DNA of 64,000 nt from Lutibacter citreus (GCF_003260195.1 NZ_QEIH01000002.1:666016-730015), one strand, 5' to 3'; positions 45,183 to 54,997 are shown, counted from the stretch's first letter. Made by a program: numbers and translations. The notes: generated by a model from the sequence alone, not told the origin.

Positions 45183-46724
45183 TTACATTTTCATTAACCA
45201 GTTTTTTACATCAACTTCTTCTTTTATTAATGCTTTCACTTCAGAAATTTTCACTCGTTGTTGTTCCATAGTATCTCTATGGCGTATTGTAACAGAATCA
45301 TCATTTAAAGTATCATGATCTACAGTAATACAAAAAGGTGTTCCGTTAGCATCTTGTCTTCTATAACGTCTACCAACCGCATCTTTTTCATCATAAGTAA
45401 CGTTAAAGTCCCATTTTAAATCTTCAACAATTTTTTTAGCTACTTCAGGTAAACCATCTTTTTTAACTAAAGGTAAAATGGCTGCTTTTGTTGGAGCTAA
45501 AACTGCTGGTAATTTTAATACCGTTCTTGTTGTTCCATTTTCTAATTCTTCCTCTTGCAAAGAGTTAGAGAAAACAGCTAAAAACATTCTATCTAAACCA
45601 ATAGAAGTTTCAACTACATATGGCACATAACGTTCGTTAATTTCAGGATCGAAATATTGTAATTTTTTTCCTGAATGTTCTTGGTGTGCTTTTAAATCGA
45701 AATCTGTTCGAGAATGAATTCCTTCTAATTCTTTAAATCCAAAAGGGAAACGGAATTCAATATCAGCTGCAGCATCTGCATAATGAGCTAATTTATCGTG
45801 ATCGTGAAAACGGTAGTTGTCTTTACCTAATCCTAATGATAAGTGCCATTTTAAACGTGTTTCTTTCCATTGCTCATACCATTCTTTTTGAGTGCCAGGA
45901 CGTACAAAAAATTGCATTTCCATTTGTTCAAATTCACGCATACGGAATATGAATTGACGTGCAACTATCTCATTTCTAAATGCTTTTCCGGTTTGGGCGA
46001 TTCCAAAAGGAATTTTCATTCTACCAGTTTTTTGAACATTTAAAAAGTTTACAAATATACCTTGTGCTGTTTCTGGACGTAAATATAAATCCATAGCTGT
46101 ATCTGCTGAAGCTCCTAATTTGGTACCAAACATTAAGTTAAATTGCTTAACATCTGTCCAGTTTTTAGAACCTGATAGTGGACAACCAATTTCTAATTCT
46201 TCAATTAAAGCTTTTACATCAGCTAAATCTTCATTTTCTAAAGATTTACCCATACGTTGTAAAATTGCATCTCCTTTTTCTTTATAACCAACAACACGAG
46301 GGTTTGTGGCTAAAAATTGTTCTTTATCAAAAGAATCTCCAAAACGTTTTGCCGCTTTAGCCACTTCTTTTTCAATTTTAGTATCTAATTTACCAACATA
46401 GTCTTCAATTAAAACATCTGCTCTATATCTTTTTTTAGAATCTTTATTATCTATTAAAGGATCATTAAAAGCATCTACATGGCCAGAAGCTTTCCAGGTT
46501 GTTGGGTGCATAAAAATTGCAGCATCTAAACCAACAATGTTATCATGCATCTGCACCATTGCTTTCCACCAGTAATCTCTAATGTTTTTCTTTAACTCAA
46601 CACCGTTTTGAGCATAGTCATATACTGCACTCAAACCATCGTAAATTTCACTAGATTGAAATACGTAACCGTATTCTTTTGCGTGTGAAACTACCTTTTT
46701 AAATTTATCTTCTTGATTTGCCAT
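45183..46724 (-). CDS. glyS: Glycine--tRNA ligase (single-chain)
   Basis: 513 residues, the usual length for the single-chain alpha2 class II enzyme. Class II motifs are visible: YLRPETAQGIFVNF, GIAQTGKAFRNEI, FIFRMREFEQMEMQFF (motif 2) and YVVETSIGLDRMFL (motif 3). The C-terminal anticodon-binding domain has YRRQDANGTPFCITVDHDTL. It charges tRNA-Gly. Confidence 0.97.
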   Translation of the reverse strand: MANQEDKFKKVVSHAKEYGYVFQSSEIYDGLSAVYDYAQNGVELKKNIRDYWWKAMVQMHDNIVGLDAAIFMHPTTWKASGHVDAFNDPLIDNKDSKKRYRADVLIEDYVGKLDTKIEKEVAKAAKRFGDSFDKEQFLATNPRVVGYKEKGDAILQRMGKSLENEDLADVKALIEELEIGCPLSGSKNWTDVKQFNLMFGTKLGASADTAMDLYLRPETAQGIFVNFLNVQKTGRMKIPFGIAQTGKAFRNEIVARQFIFRMREFEQMEMQFFVRPGTQKEWYEQWKETRLKWHLSLGLGKDNYRFHDHDKLAHYADAAADIEFRFPFGFKELEGIHSRTDFDLKAHQEHSGKKLQYFDPEINERYVPYVVETSIGLDRMFLAVFSNSLQEEELENGTTRTVLKLPAVLAPTKAAILPLVKKDGLPEVAKKIVEDLKWDFNVTYDEKDAVGRRYRRQDANGTPFCITVDHDTLNDDSVTIRHRDTMEQQRVKISEVKALIKEEVDVKNWLMKM

Positions 46725-46760
46725 CCTGCAAAAATAAGAAAGCTTTTAATACCATAAAAT

Positions 46761-46793
46761 AAAAAAGTGGAAATAGCCTAAACTATTTCCACT
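46761..46793 (-). terminator. Terminator after the coiled-coil membrane protein gene
   Basis: AGTGGAAATAG (46766-46776) pairs with CTATTTCCACT (46783-46793), and on the - strand the stem is followed by a T run (A run at 46761-46766). Confidence 0.8.
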
Positions 46794-46831
46794 CTAATAA
46801 CATTAAATATACTAATTTGGAGTTACTTGTT

Positions 46832-47719
46832 CTATTTTAGAGTAATTTGGGTTACTCCTACAATCCTATTTTCTACAAAAATGTTTACAAAGTAAACACC
46901 TCTTTCTATTAAGTCTCTATCAACTTCTACTAATGAAACAACATCTATTGCTTCATTTAAATAATTTATTGAAGACATGTCGCTATAACTAATCTGCTTA
47001 CCATCTAATAGTGTAAGTTCTCCTTTGCTTGCAACAGTATTTCCAGTAGTAACATCCACAATTTGAATATAAACATTACGCTCACCTTGTTTGGTAATCT
47101 CATTTTTACCAATAGTGAAGTTAATTCTAAATGCATCTGTATTTCTTGCTCTTGAAGTTTCAGCTAATTTTCCACTTGAACGTTCTCGCATAGCTAAAAT
47201 CTTAGCTGAATTTACTTTTAGCAAAGATCCAATTGCTACTTTTTCAGATAAATTTACATTTTCCATAGATAATGTATCATTAAAAGCTATTTGTCTAGAA
47301 ATGTTAGCTCTAGCACTATCTAAATTTACAGTTAACATAGAATTAGCTCCAGTTAAAGAGTCTGTCATAAAAAACAGCCTTCTATTTGTTTCTTCTAATT
47401 TAGCAATTTGCTTTTTGTACCTGAAAATTAAATTAAGATTTGAAGATTTCAATCCTTTAATTGAATCTCTTAGAGCAATTATTCTATCTCTTTCAAAAGC
47501 CAATTCTTTAGACATTGATGTATTTTCACCAATTGCATTTTCATACTTCACAATCATATTGTCTAAATTCTGTTCAATTTCTTCTTTTTCAACCGTAATG
47601 GCATCTGTAAGCTTTTTGTTTTCATTCTTATTATAAAAAGTATAGGCCAGAGCTCCAACCAATAGTAATGCTAGAACTATTACAATTATTTTACTATTTG
47701 AACTACTTTTTTTTTCCAT
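46832..47719 (-). CDS. Membrane-anchored coiled-coil protein with a C-terminal beta domain
   Basis: 295 residues from ATG 47719. The frame extends to a TTG at 47767, but MEKKSSSNSKIIVIVLALLL is the natural start. One transmembrane helix (about 9-29) is followed by a long coiled coil (about 35-170; KLTDAITVEKEEIEQNLDNM onward). A C-terminal globular region starts about 190 with FRINFTIGKNEITKQGERNVYIQIVD. The family is conserved in flavobacteria and its function is unknown. The topology suggests a periplasmic coiled coil spanning towards the outer membrane. Confidence 0.65.
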   Translation of the reverse strand: MEKKSSSNSKIIVIVLALLLVGALAYTFYNKNENKKLTDAITVEKEEIEQNLDNMIVKYENAIGENTSMSKELAFERDRIIALRDSIKGLKSSNLNLIFRYKKQIAKLEETNRRLFFMTDSLTGANSMLTVNLDSARANISRQIAFNDTLSMENVNLSEKVAIGSLLKVNSAKILAMRERSSGKLAETSRARNTDAFRINFTIGKNEITKQGERNVYIQIVDVTTGNTVASKGELTLLDGKQISYSDMSSINYLNEAIDVVSLVEVDRDLIERGVYFVNIFVENRIVGVTQITLK

Positions 47720-47905
47720 TGAATTAAATTTTAGGGGGTTGTTTTTAATAGAACGTAAAACATTCAATTAAATTATTATTAAATTAAAAAAATATGAGGT
47801 TTTTATTGAGGCTCGATAAAGTTATCAATTATTCTCCAGAAAACCTATTTTGATAAAACATTTTGATAAAACATTTTTTTATTTTACTTTTCATTTTCTA
47901 TTGCT

Positions 47906-48592
47906 ATGAAAATTTTATCTGATTTACTTTATCTGTTTTATCCAGAAATATGTTTATGCTGTAAAAATCAGCTTACAACTAATGAAAAATATGTGTGCAT
48001 TGAATGCAGGCATGATTTACCTGTAACAAATTTCACTAATGAAAATAATAATCTTATAGAAAAGATATTTTATGGTCGTGAAGAAGTAATAGATGGAACA
48101 AGTTTATTTTATTTTTTGAAAAAGGGAAAAATTCAGCATTTAATTCATGAATTAAAATATAATAAACAACAACAAGTTGGTGAATTTATAGGGAATTGGT
48201 TAGCTGATGAAATTATTGAGTCTGATAGGTTTAAATCTATAGATTGTATAATTCCTGTTCCTTTACATAAGAAAAAATTTAGATCAAGAGGATATAATCA
48301 GGTAACTACCTTTGGTAAATGTTTATCCTTAAAGTTAAATATTCCTTTTTATGAAAATATACTAATAAAAACGTCAGCCACTAAAACTCAAACTAAAAAA
48401 AACCGTTTTTCAAGATGGAAAAATGCAGAGCATCTTTTTACACTAAAAAATGCAGAACTTCTAGAAGCAAAACATATTTTATTAATTGATGATATTATTA
48501 CAACAGGAGCAACTCTTGAATCTTGTGCAAAAACACTTAAAGGTGCAAAAAACATTAAACTAAGTATTGCAACAATGGCATATACCAAATAA
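47906..48592 (+). CDS. ComF family phosphoribosyltransferase-like protein
   Basis: 228 residues. A zinc-ribbon (CLCCKNQ and CIECR, two CxxC pairs) is followed by the double-PRTase-like core with IIPVPLHKKKFRSRGYNQ and the PRPP-loop-like LLIDDIITTGATLESCAKTL. ComF/GntX proteins are implicated in DNA uptake and DNA-related processes, with an unknown reaction. Confidence 0.92.
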   Translation: MKILSDLLYLFYPEICLCCKNQLTTNEKYVCIECRHDLPVTNFTNENNNLIEKIFYGREEVIDGTSLFYFLKKGKIQHLIHELKYNKQQQVGEFIGNWLADEIIESDRFKSIDCIIPVPLHKKKFRSRGYNQVTTFGKCLSLKLNIPFYENILIKTSATKTQTKKNRFSRWKNAEHLFTLKNAELLEAKHILLIDDIITTGATLESCAKTLKGAKNIKLSIATMAYTK

Positions 48593-48674
48593 TTTCTGCA
48601 AAATTATAATACATAAATATTTAGTGCGTTTTTTAAATAAAATAATTGTTATTTTGCATCAAAATAAATGTAGT

Positions 48675-50276
48675 ATGAGGCTTTATTTAATTAAGTTATT
48701 GTGTTTAGTAATGTTTGCCAACCTTCTCTATAGTTGTGCAAGAAGAGGTAATCCAACAGGAGGAGATAAAGATACTATTCCTCCAATTTTAGTTAAATCT
48801 ATTCCCATAAATAAAAAAGTTAATTTTGACCAAAAGAAAATTAAAATATATTTTGATGAGTACATTAAATTAGATGATGTTAAGAAACAACTAATTATTA
48901 GTCCGCCTCAAAAAAACGAACCTGTTATTACGCCTGTAGGAACAGCAAGTAAATATGTTTCTATAACTATTTTAGATACTCTAGACGCAAATACAACATA
49001 CCAATACAATTTTGGAAATAGCATTGTAGATAATAATGAATCTAACAAGCTTGGTAATTTTAAATATGTTTTTTCTACGGGAAGTTATATAGATTCTCTT
49101 ATGGTAAAAGGTGAAGTTACGGACCCAGTGGTAAAAGGAACTTCAAAAAATATGGATGTGATGTTGTATGAATATGATAGCACATTTACCGATTCAATTA
49201 TTTTTAAAAAGAAACCTCGATATATTTCCAACACACTAGATAGTACACTTTTTGAATTAACTAATATTAGAAAAGGAAATTATTTATTAATTGCCTTAAA
49301 TGATGTTAATGGAAATAAAATGTATGATCCTGATTTTGATAAAATTGGTTTTGTAAAAGATACAGTAACTTTTCCTACAGATAGTTCTTATAAAATTTCT
49401 ATTTTTAAGGAAGTTCCTAAAATAAAAATTATTAGACCAAAAGAAGTAAGCTCTGGACACTTAATTTTTGGCTATAAAGGTAAGGCTGAAGATTTAAAAA
49501 TAGAAGTTCTTTCAGAAACTCCATATACTTTTAAATCTGAAATTATTTATGATAAAGATAAGGATACTATTAATTACTGGTATTCTCCATTTAAAGCAGA
49601 TTCATTGCAATTTTTAGTTTCAAAGGGTGATTATTCTGAGGAATTTACAGTGAAACCAAGAACTAAAAAAAGAGATACGTTGAATATTATTAGCAGTTCA
49701 TCTAAATTTTTAAATTTAAGAGACACGCTATTTATTTCGAGCAATACTCCAATTGTAAAAATTGATACAACTCGTATATCTATTGTTGATCAAGACACTT
49801 TAGCAGTTAGTTTTAAGGCTCAATTTGCAAAATCTAAAAACAAAGTTTATTTAAATTTCGACAAAAAACAGGAATCAAAATATAAATTTGAAATTCTACC
49901 GAAAGCGTTTACAGATATTTACAATATCCCAAATGACAGTTTAATGTTTATTGTTGCTACTAAAAAAATTGAAGATTATGGTATTATAAATGTAAATGTT
50001 TCAAGCTCTAAAAAGTCTTCTTTTATTGTAGAATTATTAAATAAGGATGATTTAGTAGTAAGAAAGTCTAAAATTAGTAAACCAGAAACAGTTAAATTTC
50101 AATTGTTAGATCCTGGAAATTATTTTGTGAGAATTACTACTGATGAGAATAATAATGGTATTTGGGATACAGGAAGTTTTTTAGAAAAACGACAACCAGA
50201 AACTATTAAGTTTTTTGATAAAACATTAGAGCTTCGTGCAAATTGGGAACTTGATGAAACTTTTGTTGTTGAATAA
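48675..50276 (+). CDS. Ig-like (Big_5) domain lipoprotein
   Basis: 533 residues from ATG 48675; the frame begins upstream at 48567 inside comF, but MRLYLIKLLCLVMFANLLYSC gives a lipoprotein signal. After CARRGNPTGGDKDTIPP comes a Big_5-type Ig-like domain (VNFDQKKIKIYFDEYIKLDDV, AQQL-like strand, YQYNFGNSIVDNNE), then several beta-sandwich regions. A C-terminal YFVRITTDENNNGIWDTGSF resembles carboxypeptidase-regulatory-like folds. This protein type is widespread in Bacteroidetes, probably outer-membrane linked, function unknown. The ARRG after the Cys is not an acidic export signal, so it may stay in the periplasm. Confidence 0.85.
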   Translation: MRLYLIKLLCLVMFANLLYSCARRGNPTGGDKDTIPPILVKSIPINKKVNFDQKKIKIYFDEYIKLDDVKKQLIISPPQKNEPVITPVGTASKYVSITILDTLDANTTYQYNFGNSIVDNNESNKLGNFKYVFSTGSYIDSLMVKGEVTDPVVKGTSKNMDVMLYEYDSTFTDSIIFKKKPRYISNTLDSTLFELTNIRKGNYLLIALNDVNGNKMYDPDFDKIGFVKDTVTFPTDSSYKISIFKEVPKIKIIRPKEVSSGHLIFGYKGKAEDLKIEVLSETPYTFKSEIIYDKDKDTINYWYSPFKADSLQFLVSKGDYSEEFTVKPRTKKRDTLNIISSSSKFLNLRDTLFISSNTPIVKIDTTRISIVDQDTLAVSFKAQFAKSKNKVYLNFDKKQESKYKFEILPKAFTDIYNIPNDSLMFIVATKKIEDYGIINVNVSSSKKSSFIVELLNKDDLVVRKSKISKPETVKFQLLDPGNYFVRITTDENNNGIWDTGSFLEKRQPETIKFFDKTLELRANWELDETFVVE

Positions 50277-50320
50277 CTTATTCTAGATGTATTTTTTTTG
50301 TTATTCTGAATTCAAAATAA

Positions 50321-50354
50321 AGAATAGTTTATACAATATTATATAAACTATTCT
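50321..50354. terminator. Terminator between convergent lipoprotein and antiporter genes
   Basis: AGAATAGTTTATA (50321-50333) is exactly complementary to 50342-50354; A/T tracts flank both sides. Confidence 0.65.
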
Positions 50355-50381
50355 AAAAAATTTGAGAGCCTAAATTAATAG

Positions 50382-51617
50382 TTATTTACTTAGCTTTTTT
50401 ATTAATTTTCCAACCGTTAAACCTTGTACTATTATTGAAAATACTACAATTATATAGGTAATTACCAAAAATAAATCTCTGTGCATTTCGGCTGTTAAAC
50501 TTAAAGCTAATGCTATTGAAATTCCACCACGTAAACCTCCCCAAGTCATTATTAAATTTGTTTTTGGTACAAAATCTAATTTTTTAGCATACAGTTTTAT
50601 AGGTAACATTAAAGATAAATAACGTGCTAATAATAATGTAGGAATTAAAAGTAAACCAGCTAAAATATAGTGATTATCAAAAGTAAGAATAAGTATTTCC
50701 ATACCTATTAAAACAAATAAAATTGTATTTAAAAGTATATCTATTAGCTCCCAAAACTTATCTACATATTGTTCTGTTATTTTACTCATAGATGTTTCTC
50801 TTACCGTATCTGTGCCTACTAACAAACCAGCTGTTACCATTGCCAATGGAGCTGATAAATGCAAGTATTGTGCTAAAACTGTACCTCCCATAACGGCTGC
50901 AATTGTTATAATTACTTCCACATCATAATCGTCAATAGATTTTAATAATCTATAGGTAATCCAACCTAATAATAAACCAAGAGCAATACCTCCAACAACT
51001 TCAACTAAAAACATTTCTGCAATATGCCCAAAAGTAATCTCTTTTCCTCCCTTTGCAATTTGATAAATGGTTAAAAACACCACAACCCCAACTCCGTCAT
51101 TAAATAAAGATTCTCCTACAATTTTTGTTTCCAGTTTTTTAGGCGCTCCAACTTGCTTTAATATTCCTAAAACAGCAATAGGATCTGTTGGTGAAATTAA
51201 GGCTCCAAACAATAAACAATAAATAAAATCAATATCTAGGTTTATTAACTTCAATAAAAAATAGGAAAAAATTCCAACTAAAAAAGTGGAAGTTAATGTA
51301 CTAAATGTGGCAAAAGCTAAAATTGGCTTTCTTTGAACCTTTAATTGTTGAAAGTTGGTATGCAATGCACCTGCAAAAAGTAAAAAACTTAGCATTACAT
51401 CTAACAGAACTGTTTCAAAATCTATTTGAGAAATTAATAACTTTTCTTGTTCCAATAAGGTATCATTAAACAAACTAGTTGCTAAAATTAATAATGTAAA
51501 AATAATAGTTATTACCATTAAACCAATGGTAGTTGGCAGTTTTAAAAAACGGACATTTAAATAACCAAATAACGCCGAAATAACTATTAATACAGATATT
51601 ATTGCAAACAAGCTCAT
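50382..51617 (-). CDS. Sodium/proton antiporter (CPA1 family)
   Basis: 411 residues with about twelve transmembrane helices. CPA1 signatures are present: FLLFAGALHTNFQQLK, ALISPTDPIAVLGILKQVGAPKKLETKIVGESLFNDGVGVVVFL (ion-binding Asp region) and LIMTWGGLRGGISIALAL. It exchanges Na+ or Li+ for protons. The DinB gene ends 5 bp upstream, so both may be transcribed together. Confidence 0.93.
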   Translation of the reverse strand: MSLFAIISVLIVISALFGYLNVRFLKLPTTIGLMVITIIFTLLILATSLFNDTLLEQEKLLISQIDFETVLLDVMLSFLLFAGALHTNFQQLKVQRKPILAFATFSTLTSTFLVGIFSYFLLKLINLDIDFIYCLLFGALISPTDPIAVLGILKQVGAPKKLETKIVGESLFNDGVGVVVFLTIYQIAKGGKEITFGHIAEMFLVEVVGGIALGLLLGWITYRLLKSIDDYDVEVIITIAAVMGGTVLAQYLHLSAPLAMVTAGLLVGTDTVRETSMSKITEQYVDKFWELIDILLNTILFVLIGMEILILTFDNHYILAGLLLIPTLLLARYLSLMLPIKLYAKKLDFVPKTNLIMTWGGLRGGISIALALSLTAEMHRDLFLVITYIIVVFSIIVQGLTVGKLIKKLSK

Positions 51618-51621
51618 ACGA

Positions 51622-52077
51622 TTAAATAAATTTTAATAATTGAAGAATAATACCAAGATGAATTCCTTCGTGATACAAATTAAATGAAATTGCATCTTCA
51701 ACCGAATTTAATGTAACACCAATACTAGTTGGATAAGTGCTGTATTCTTTAAAAACTCCAGCATTATAATCTTCTTCTAATTTTATTGGCAGTTGCATAA
51801 AAAGCGCTTTAATTTTCTCAAACTCTTCTGTAGTAACTTCATAACTAGGAGCAGACCCTTTTTGAAAATTTTCAATCATTTCTTTTGAAACCAAACAATC
51901 TAAATTAGATAATTTGTAACATAGTAATTGTTGTGTTACCACTAAATGTGTAAAATTCCAAGCTATATTGTTTTTAAACCCTTTTGGGATTTTATTCAGT
52001 TGTTCAATTGATAAATTTTCAATTTTACTTTGTAAAAATTTTCTAGTTTGTCGTAAATCAATAAAATTCTTTTGCAT
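51622..52077 (-). CDS. DinB family protein
   Basis: 151 residues, a four-helix DinB-like fold. Possible metal-ligand His residues lie in WNFTHLVVTQQLLCY (about 46) and YHEGIHLGIILQLLKF near the C-terminus, where two further His supply the triad. Such proteins include thiol transferases and DNA-damage-inducible proteins of unknown activity. It sits 5 bp before the antiporter gene. Confidence 0.85.
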   Translation of the reverse strand: MQKNFIDLRQTRKFLQSKIENLSIEQLNKIPKGFKNNIAWNFTHLVVTQQLLCYKLSNLDCLVSKEMIENFQKGSAPSYEVTTEEFEKIKALFMQLPIKLEEDYNAGVFKEYSTYPTSIGVTLNSVEDAISFNLYHEGIHLGIILQLLKFI

Positions 52078-52153
52078 TATTCCTTTTTTAAAATTTATTC
52101 AAATTTAAAATAAAAACAATGTAAATTTACTTTTACACATTATTTAATAAAAA

Positions 52154-52489
52154 ATGAAAAAAATATACTACTTAAAAACTTGTGATACTTGTAGAAAAAT
52201 TTTAAAAGAAATGGATACTACAGGTTTTATTTTACAAGAAATTAAAACAGAACCAATAACTGTGGCTCAATTAGAAGAGATGTATGCATTAACTAAGAGT
52301 TATGAAGTGTTATTTAGCAGGAGAGCTAAAAAATACAAGCAAATGGACTTAAAGAGTCAAATTCTGTCTGAAACAGACTATAAACAGTTGATTTTAAATG
52401 AATATACTTTTTTAAAACGACCAGTGATTATTATAAACAATGAAGTATATGTAGGGAACACTAAAAAAAGAGTGGATATTAATAAATAA
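52154..52489 (+). CDS. ArsC/Spx-family thioredoxin-fold protein
   Basis: 111 residues. It begins YYLKTCDTCRKILKEMD, with the redox Cys pair (CDTC) of the ArsC/YffB/Spx group, and has FLKRPVIIINNEVYVGN, the conserved Arg-Pro site near the C-terminus. It could reduce arsenate with glutathione or thioredoxin, or act as a Spx-like regulator. No ars genes are nearby. Confidence 0.85.
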   Translation: MKKIYYLKTCDTCRKILKEMDTTGFILQEIKTEPITVAQLEEMYALTKSYEVLFSRRAKKYKQMDLKSQILSETDYKQLILNEYTFLKRPVIIINNEVYVGNTKKRVDINK

Positions 52490-52604
52490 ACACTTTTTTA
52501 TTAGTTAAAATATAATAATTTCTCATAACTTTATTATTACAAAAATAGAATATTAATATTTTATTGTTAAAACTAAATTAATACAAGTAAAAAATCAATA
52601 AAAA

Positions 52605-53486
52605 ATGAAAAATCAAGTATTATTAGCAATCGCACTTATTGTTACAACAAGTATTTCAGCTCAATTTTATGTTAGTGCCAGTGGAGGGTATGCAATTGGA
52701 AGTGCTGGTATTTTAATGGGGACTGAATTAAATTCTAATCAAACAAAAGCGACTAACGAATATGGGAGTTTTGGAGAGGGGTTAAATGCTCAACTTAAAG
52801 GGGGGTATTTTTTTAATGAAACATTTGGAGTAGAATTATCATTTGCTTATTTACATGGTTCAGACCAAGTAAAAGATAGTTACGCAATGAGTGGTAGTGA
52901 AATTTCGGAAGTTACAGACGCTGTTGCTTATGGTAGAGCTTTTGGATTATCAGCTTCATTAGTATATAATTTTAACGAAAAGGTTTATGGTAGATTTGGT
53001 GCAATTACAAAATTAGGAGGTAGAACTGGAGCTGAATTTACTAGAAATAATACAACACCTTTTGGACCAATTGTAACTGTAGGTAAACAAGATTTTCATG
53101 GAAGAATTCCTTTAGGGTTTATTGCTGCTTTAGGACATAAATTTAAATTAAATGAGAAAGTTCATTTATTTGCTGAGTTAGAATATTTAGGAATTAATGT
53201 AACAAGAGATAACTCTGAATTTACTGAGTTAACTATTAATGCTCCTGCAGTTCCTGCAAATGCTTTAGGTGAAGGGCACCCTGGGATTGCTGCTGCAACT
53301 TGGAATTTAGGAGATGCTCCATTAAACCACCCTGTTTATGGAACTCTTTATGCTCCAAGTAAAATCACTTACGAAGATGAATTAAGTACTTCTAATACTG
53401 ATCCTTCTGTAGCTTTATCAGAAGTTGTTCCTTACTCTTCTTTTGGTATTAATTTTGGTATAACATATACTTTTAACAAAAAATAA
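52605..53486 (+). CDS. Outer-membrane beta-barrel protein
   Basis: 293 residues with a signal peptide (MKNQVLLAIALIVTTSISA|QF). The mature chain alternates amphipathic strands with aromatic girdles: FYVSASGGYAIGSAG, GYFFNETFGVELSFAYLHGS, GLSASLVYNFNEKVYGRFG, FGINFGITYTFNKK. This is typical of OmpA/OmpW-type eight-stranded barrels, although the terminal FNKK extends past the aromatic end. The cargo is unknown. It is convergent with the - strand secreted-subunit cluster. Confidence 0.8.
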   Translation: MKNQVLLAIALIVTTSISAQFYVSASGGYAIGSAGILMGTELNSNQTKATNEYGSFGEGLNAQLKGGYFFNETFGVELSFAYLHGSDQVKDSYAMSGSEISEVTDAVAYGRAFGLSASLVYNFNEKVYGRFGAITKLGGRTGAEFTRNNTTPFGPIVTVGKQDFHGRIPLGFIAALGHKFKLNEKVHLFAELEYLGINVTRDNSEFTELTINAPAVPANALGEGHPGIAAATWNLGDAPLNHPVYGTLYAPSKITYEDELSTSNTDPSVALSEVVPYSSFGINFGITYTFNKK

Positions 53487-53504
53487 TTTTATAGCACTTA
53501 ATAA

Positions 53505-53542
53505 AAAAAAGCCATTTAGATTAATTTCTAAATGGCTTTTTT
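53505..53542. terminator. Bidirectional terminator between the barrel gene and secreted subunit gene
   Basis: GCCATTTAGA (53511-53520) pairs with TCTAAATGGC (53527-53536), with A/T tracts extending the stem on both sides. Confidence 0.85.
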
Positions 53543-53557
53543 ATTAGTTAATTTCTA

Positions 53558-54166
53558 TTAGTTATCAGTTAAAGTATAAGTAATAGTTAGAGAGTTATTC
53601 TCAGTGTATTTTAAGTTTTCGTAAGCGTCTTTTGTTTGTGTTAGGCTGTAAGTTAAATTATGTCCTTGTTTAGCTCCGTTTCCTGTGTAAGCACTTCCAA
53701 TACCTTTAATTATAGTTTGCGCTTTATTATCATTCAATTCAATTGCATTCTTATCTACAGTTCCCATTGCTCCTTCACCATTTCCTTCGTATTGAGTAGC
53801 AATTACAGATAAATCTACACCTTCAGGTACATCTCCATCAGTAATTTGAACAGTTACGTTTCTAGAAGCGTTTTTTTCAATTATTGAAGAATAATTTAAC
53901 CATAAATCGCTATTAGTTTGGTTAAATATTACTTTTTCACCAGCTTCTGTAGGTGCTGTTGCTGTTAAAGAAATATTTTTAGAAGTAGAACTTTCTATAT
54001 CAAGTAAAGCAACTTGAGGAATTTCAATTGTTAATGAATGTGAGTCTTTTTCAGAATCAGAACTTGATCCAACTGCTGTTGCACCACGTCTAATTATTTG
54101 TGCTGAGATACTTGTTGATGCTAGTAATACTAAAGCTGCTGCAAATATTAATTTTTGAATTTTCAT
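53558..54166 (-). CDS. Secreted beta-rich subunit-like protein, paralog A
   Basis: About 202 residues from ATG 54166. The frame continues to 54223, but that start lies upstream of the -7 element at 54213-54220, and MKIQKL at 54166 matches the start of paralog D. Signal peptide ends SISA|Q. It is shared with paralogs at 54401, 56902, 63089 and 63914: an IPQVALLDIE strand, SDLWLNYSSII, RNVTVQITDGDVPEGVDL, GEGAMG, GIGSAYTGNG, and a terminal ITYTLTDN strand. I do not recognise a named family; it resembles small pilin-like or coat-like beta-sandwich subunits. It is predicted to be regulated by the LytTR protein at 54998 via the conserved upstream block. Confidence 0.65.
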   Translation of the reverse strand: MKIQKLIFAAALVLLASTSISAQIIRRGATAVGSSSDSEKDSHSLTIEIPQVALLDIESSTSKNISLTATAPTEAGEKVIFNQTNSDLWLNYSSIIEKNASRNVTVQITDGDVPEGVDLSVIATQYEGNGEGAMGTVDKNAIELNDNKAQTIIKGIGSAYTGNGAKQGHNLTYSLTQTKDAYENLKYTENNSLTITYTLTDN

Positions 54167-54212
54167 TATTAAGAGGGTTATAATATTTTTAATTTTGTGT
54201 TTAATTATGGTG

Positions 54213-54300
54213 CAAATATACATTCACATACCTTCTTGTAATTCATTAATTAGACCATTGAGTTTTAACTATAGACGAATGGAATGTATCTAATGGTTAA
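54213..54300 (-). promoter_or_regulatory. Promoter and conserved 39-bp block of subunit paralog A
   Basis: The -7 element TATATTTG is at 54213-54220 (- strand) and the conserved block at 54262-54300. Within the block, TTAGATACA (54285-54293) and ATAGTTAAA (54264-54272), read on the - strand, form a weak direct repeat with a 21-bp period. The block matches 63760-63798 at 32 of 39 positions, and both lie at the same distance from their -7 elements. Confidence 0.65.
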
Positions 54301-54338
54301 TGGCTTTAAAAAAGGTTAAAGCATTAATAAAACTAATA

Positions 54339-54385
54339 AATACAAAAAAGCCTTAACTAAATAATAGTTAAGGCTTTTTTGTATT
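54339..54385. terminator. Strong terminator at the end of the secretion/phosphorelay operon
   Basis: A perfect 21-bp stem: 54339-54359 with 54365-54385, 5-nt loop, A/T flanks. It follows the last gene (54401) of the - strand operon. Confidence 0.9.
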
Positions 54386-54400
54386 TTATTATTATAAAAA

Positions 54401-54976
54401 TTAATTATCCGATAAGGTATAGGTTAAAGAAATGGTTTGAGATTGGTTAAAGTTGAGTTTGCTATAGGAATCTACTTTATCGTTTAAAACAAGTTCATAT
54501 TTAATATTGGTACCATTATTAACTCCAACACCAGTATAGCAACTTCCAATATTTTTAATTATTTTTATTGGTGCTTCATCAAGAATTTGGTTAGATTCAA
54601 TAGGAACTCCCATTTCACCATTACCTTTGCCAGCATCTTTAGAAGCTGTAACTAATAAATTTAGTCCATCGGGTACTTCACCTTCAGAAATTTCAAGGCT
54701 TACAAATCTGTGGGATTCATTTTTAGATCCAATAATAGATGAATAGTTTATCCAAGTGCTGTTATCAGGAGAGTTAAAAGTTAATTTTTTACCTGCTTCA
54801 GTAATCTCATTTCCTTTTAGGTTTATTGCTGAATTATTATTGTGTACACTTATTAAAGCTACATCAGGAATGGTAATTTGTAGTTGATGGCCATCACTAT
54901 TGTTATCTTGGCAAAAAGCAAAATTTATTAAGAGTACAAAAATGAAAAACAAATATTGAGGGGGATATTTTTTCAT
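54401..54976 (-). CDS. Secreted beta-rich subunit-like protein, paralog B
   Basis: 191 residues with a signal peptide (ends AFC|QD). It has the family pattern: ITIPDVALISVHNN, STWINYSSIIG, RFVSLEISEGEVPDGLNLLV, GKGNGEMG, NIGSCYTGVGVNNGTNIKYEL and a terminal LTYTLSDN strand. It is the last gene of the operon, 21 bp after the LytTR gene. The single Cys in GSCYTG replaces Ala of the other copies. The function is unknown, probably a surface subunit. Confidence 0.65.
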   Translation of the reverse strand: MKKYPPQYLFFIFVLLINFAFCQDNNSDGHQLQITIPDVALISVHNNNSAINLKGNEITEAGKKLTFNSPDNSTWINYSSIIGSKNESHRFVSLEISEGEVPDGLNLLVTASKDAGKGNGEMGVPIESNQILDEAPIKIIKNIGSCYTGVGVNNGTNIKYELVLNDKVDSYSKLNFNQSQTISLTYTLSDN

Positions 54977-54997
54977 TATTAATTGGTTTTAATATTT

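Noticed and set aside
54167..54223. Extended start of subunit paralog A
   Set aside because: The proposed start lies upstream of the -7 element at 54213-54220, and MKIQKL at 54166 matches paralog D.
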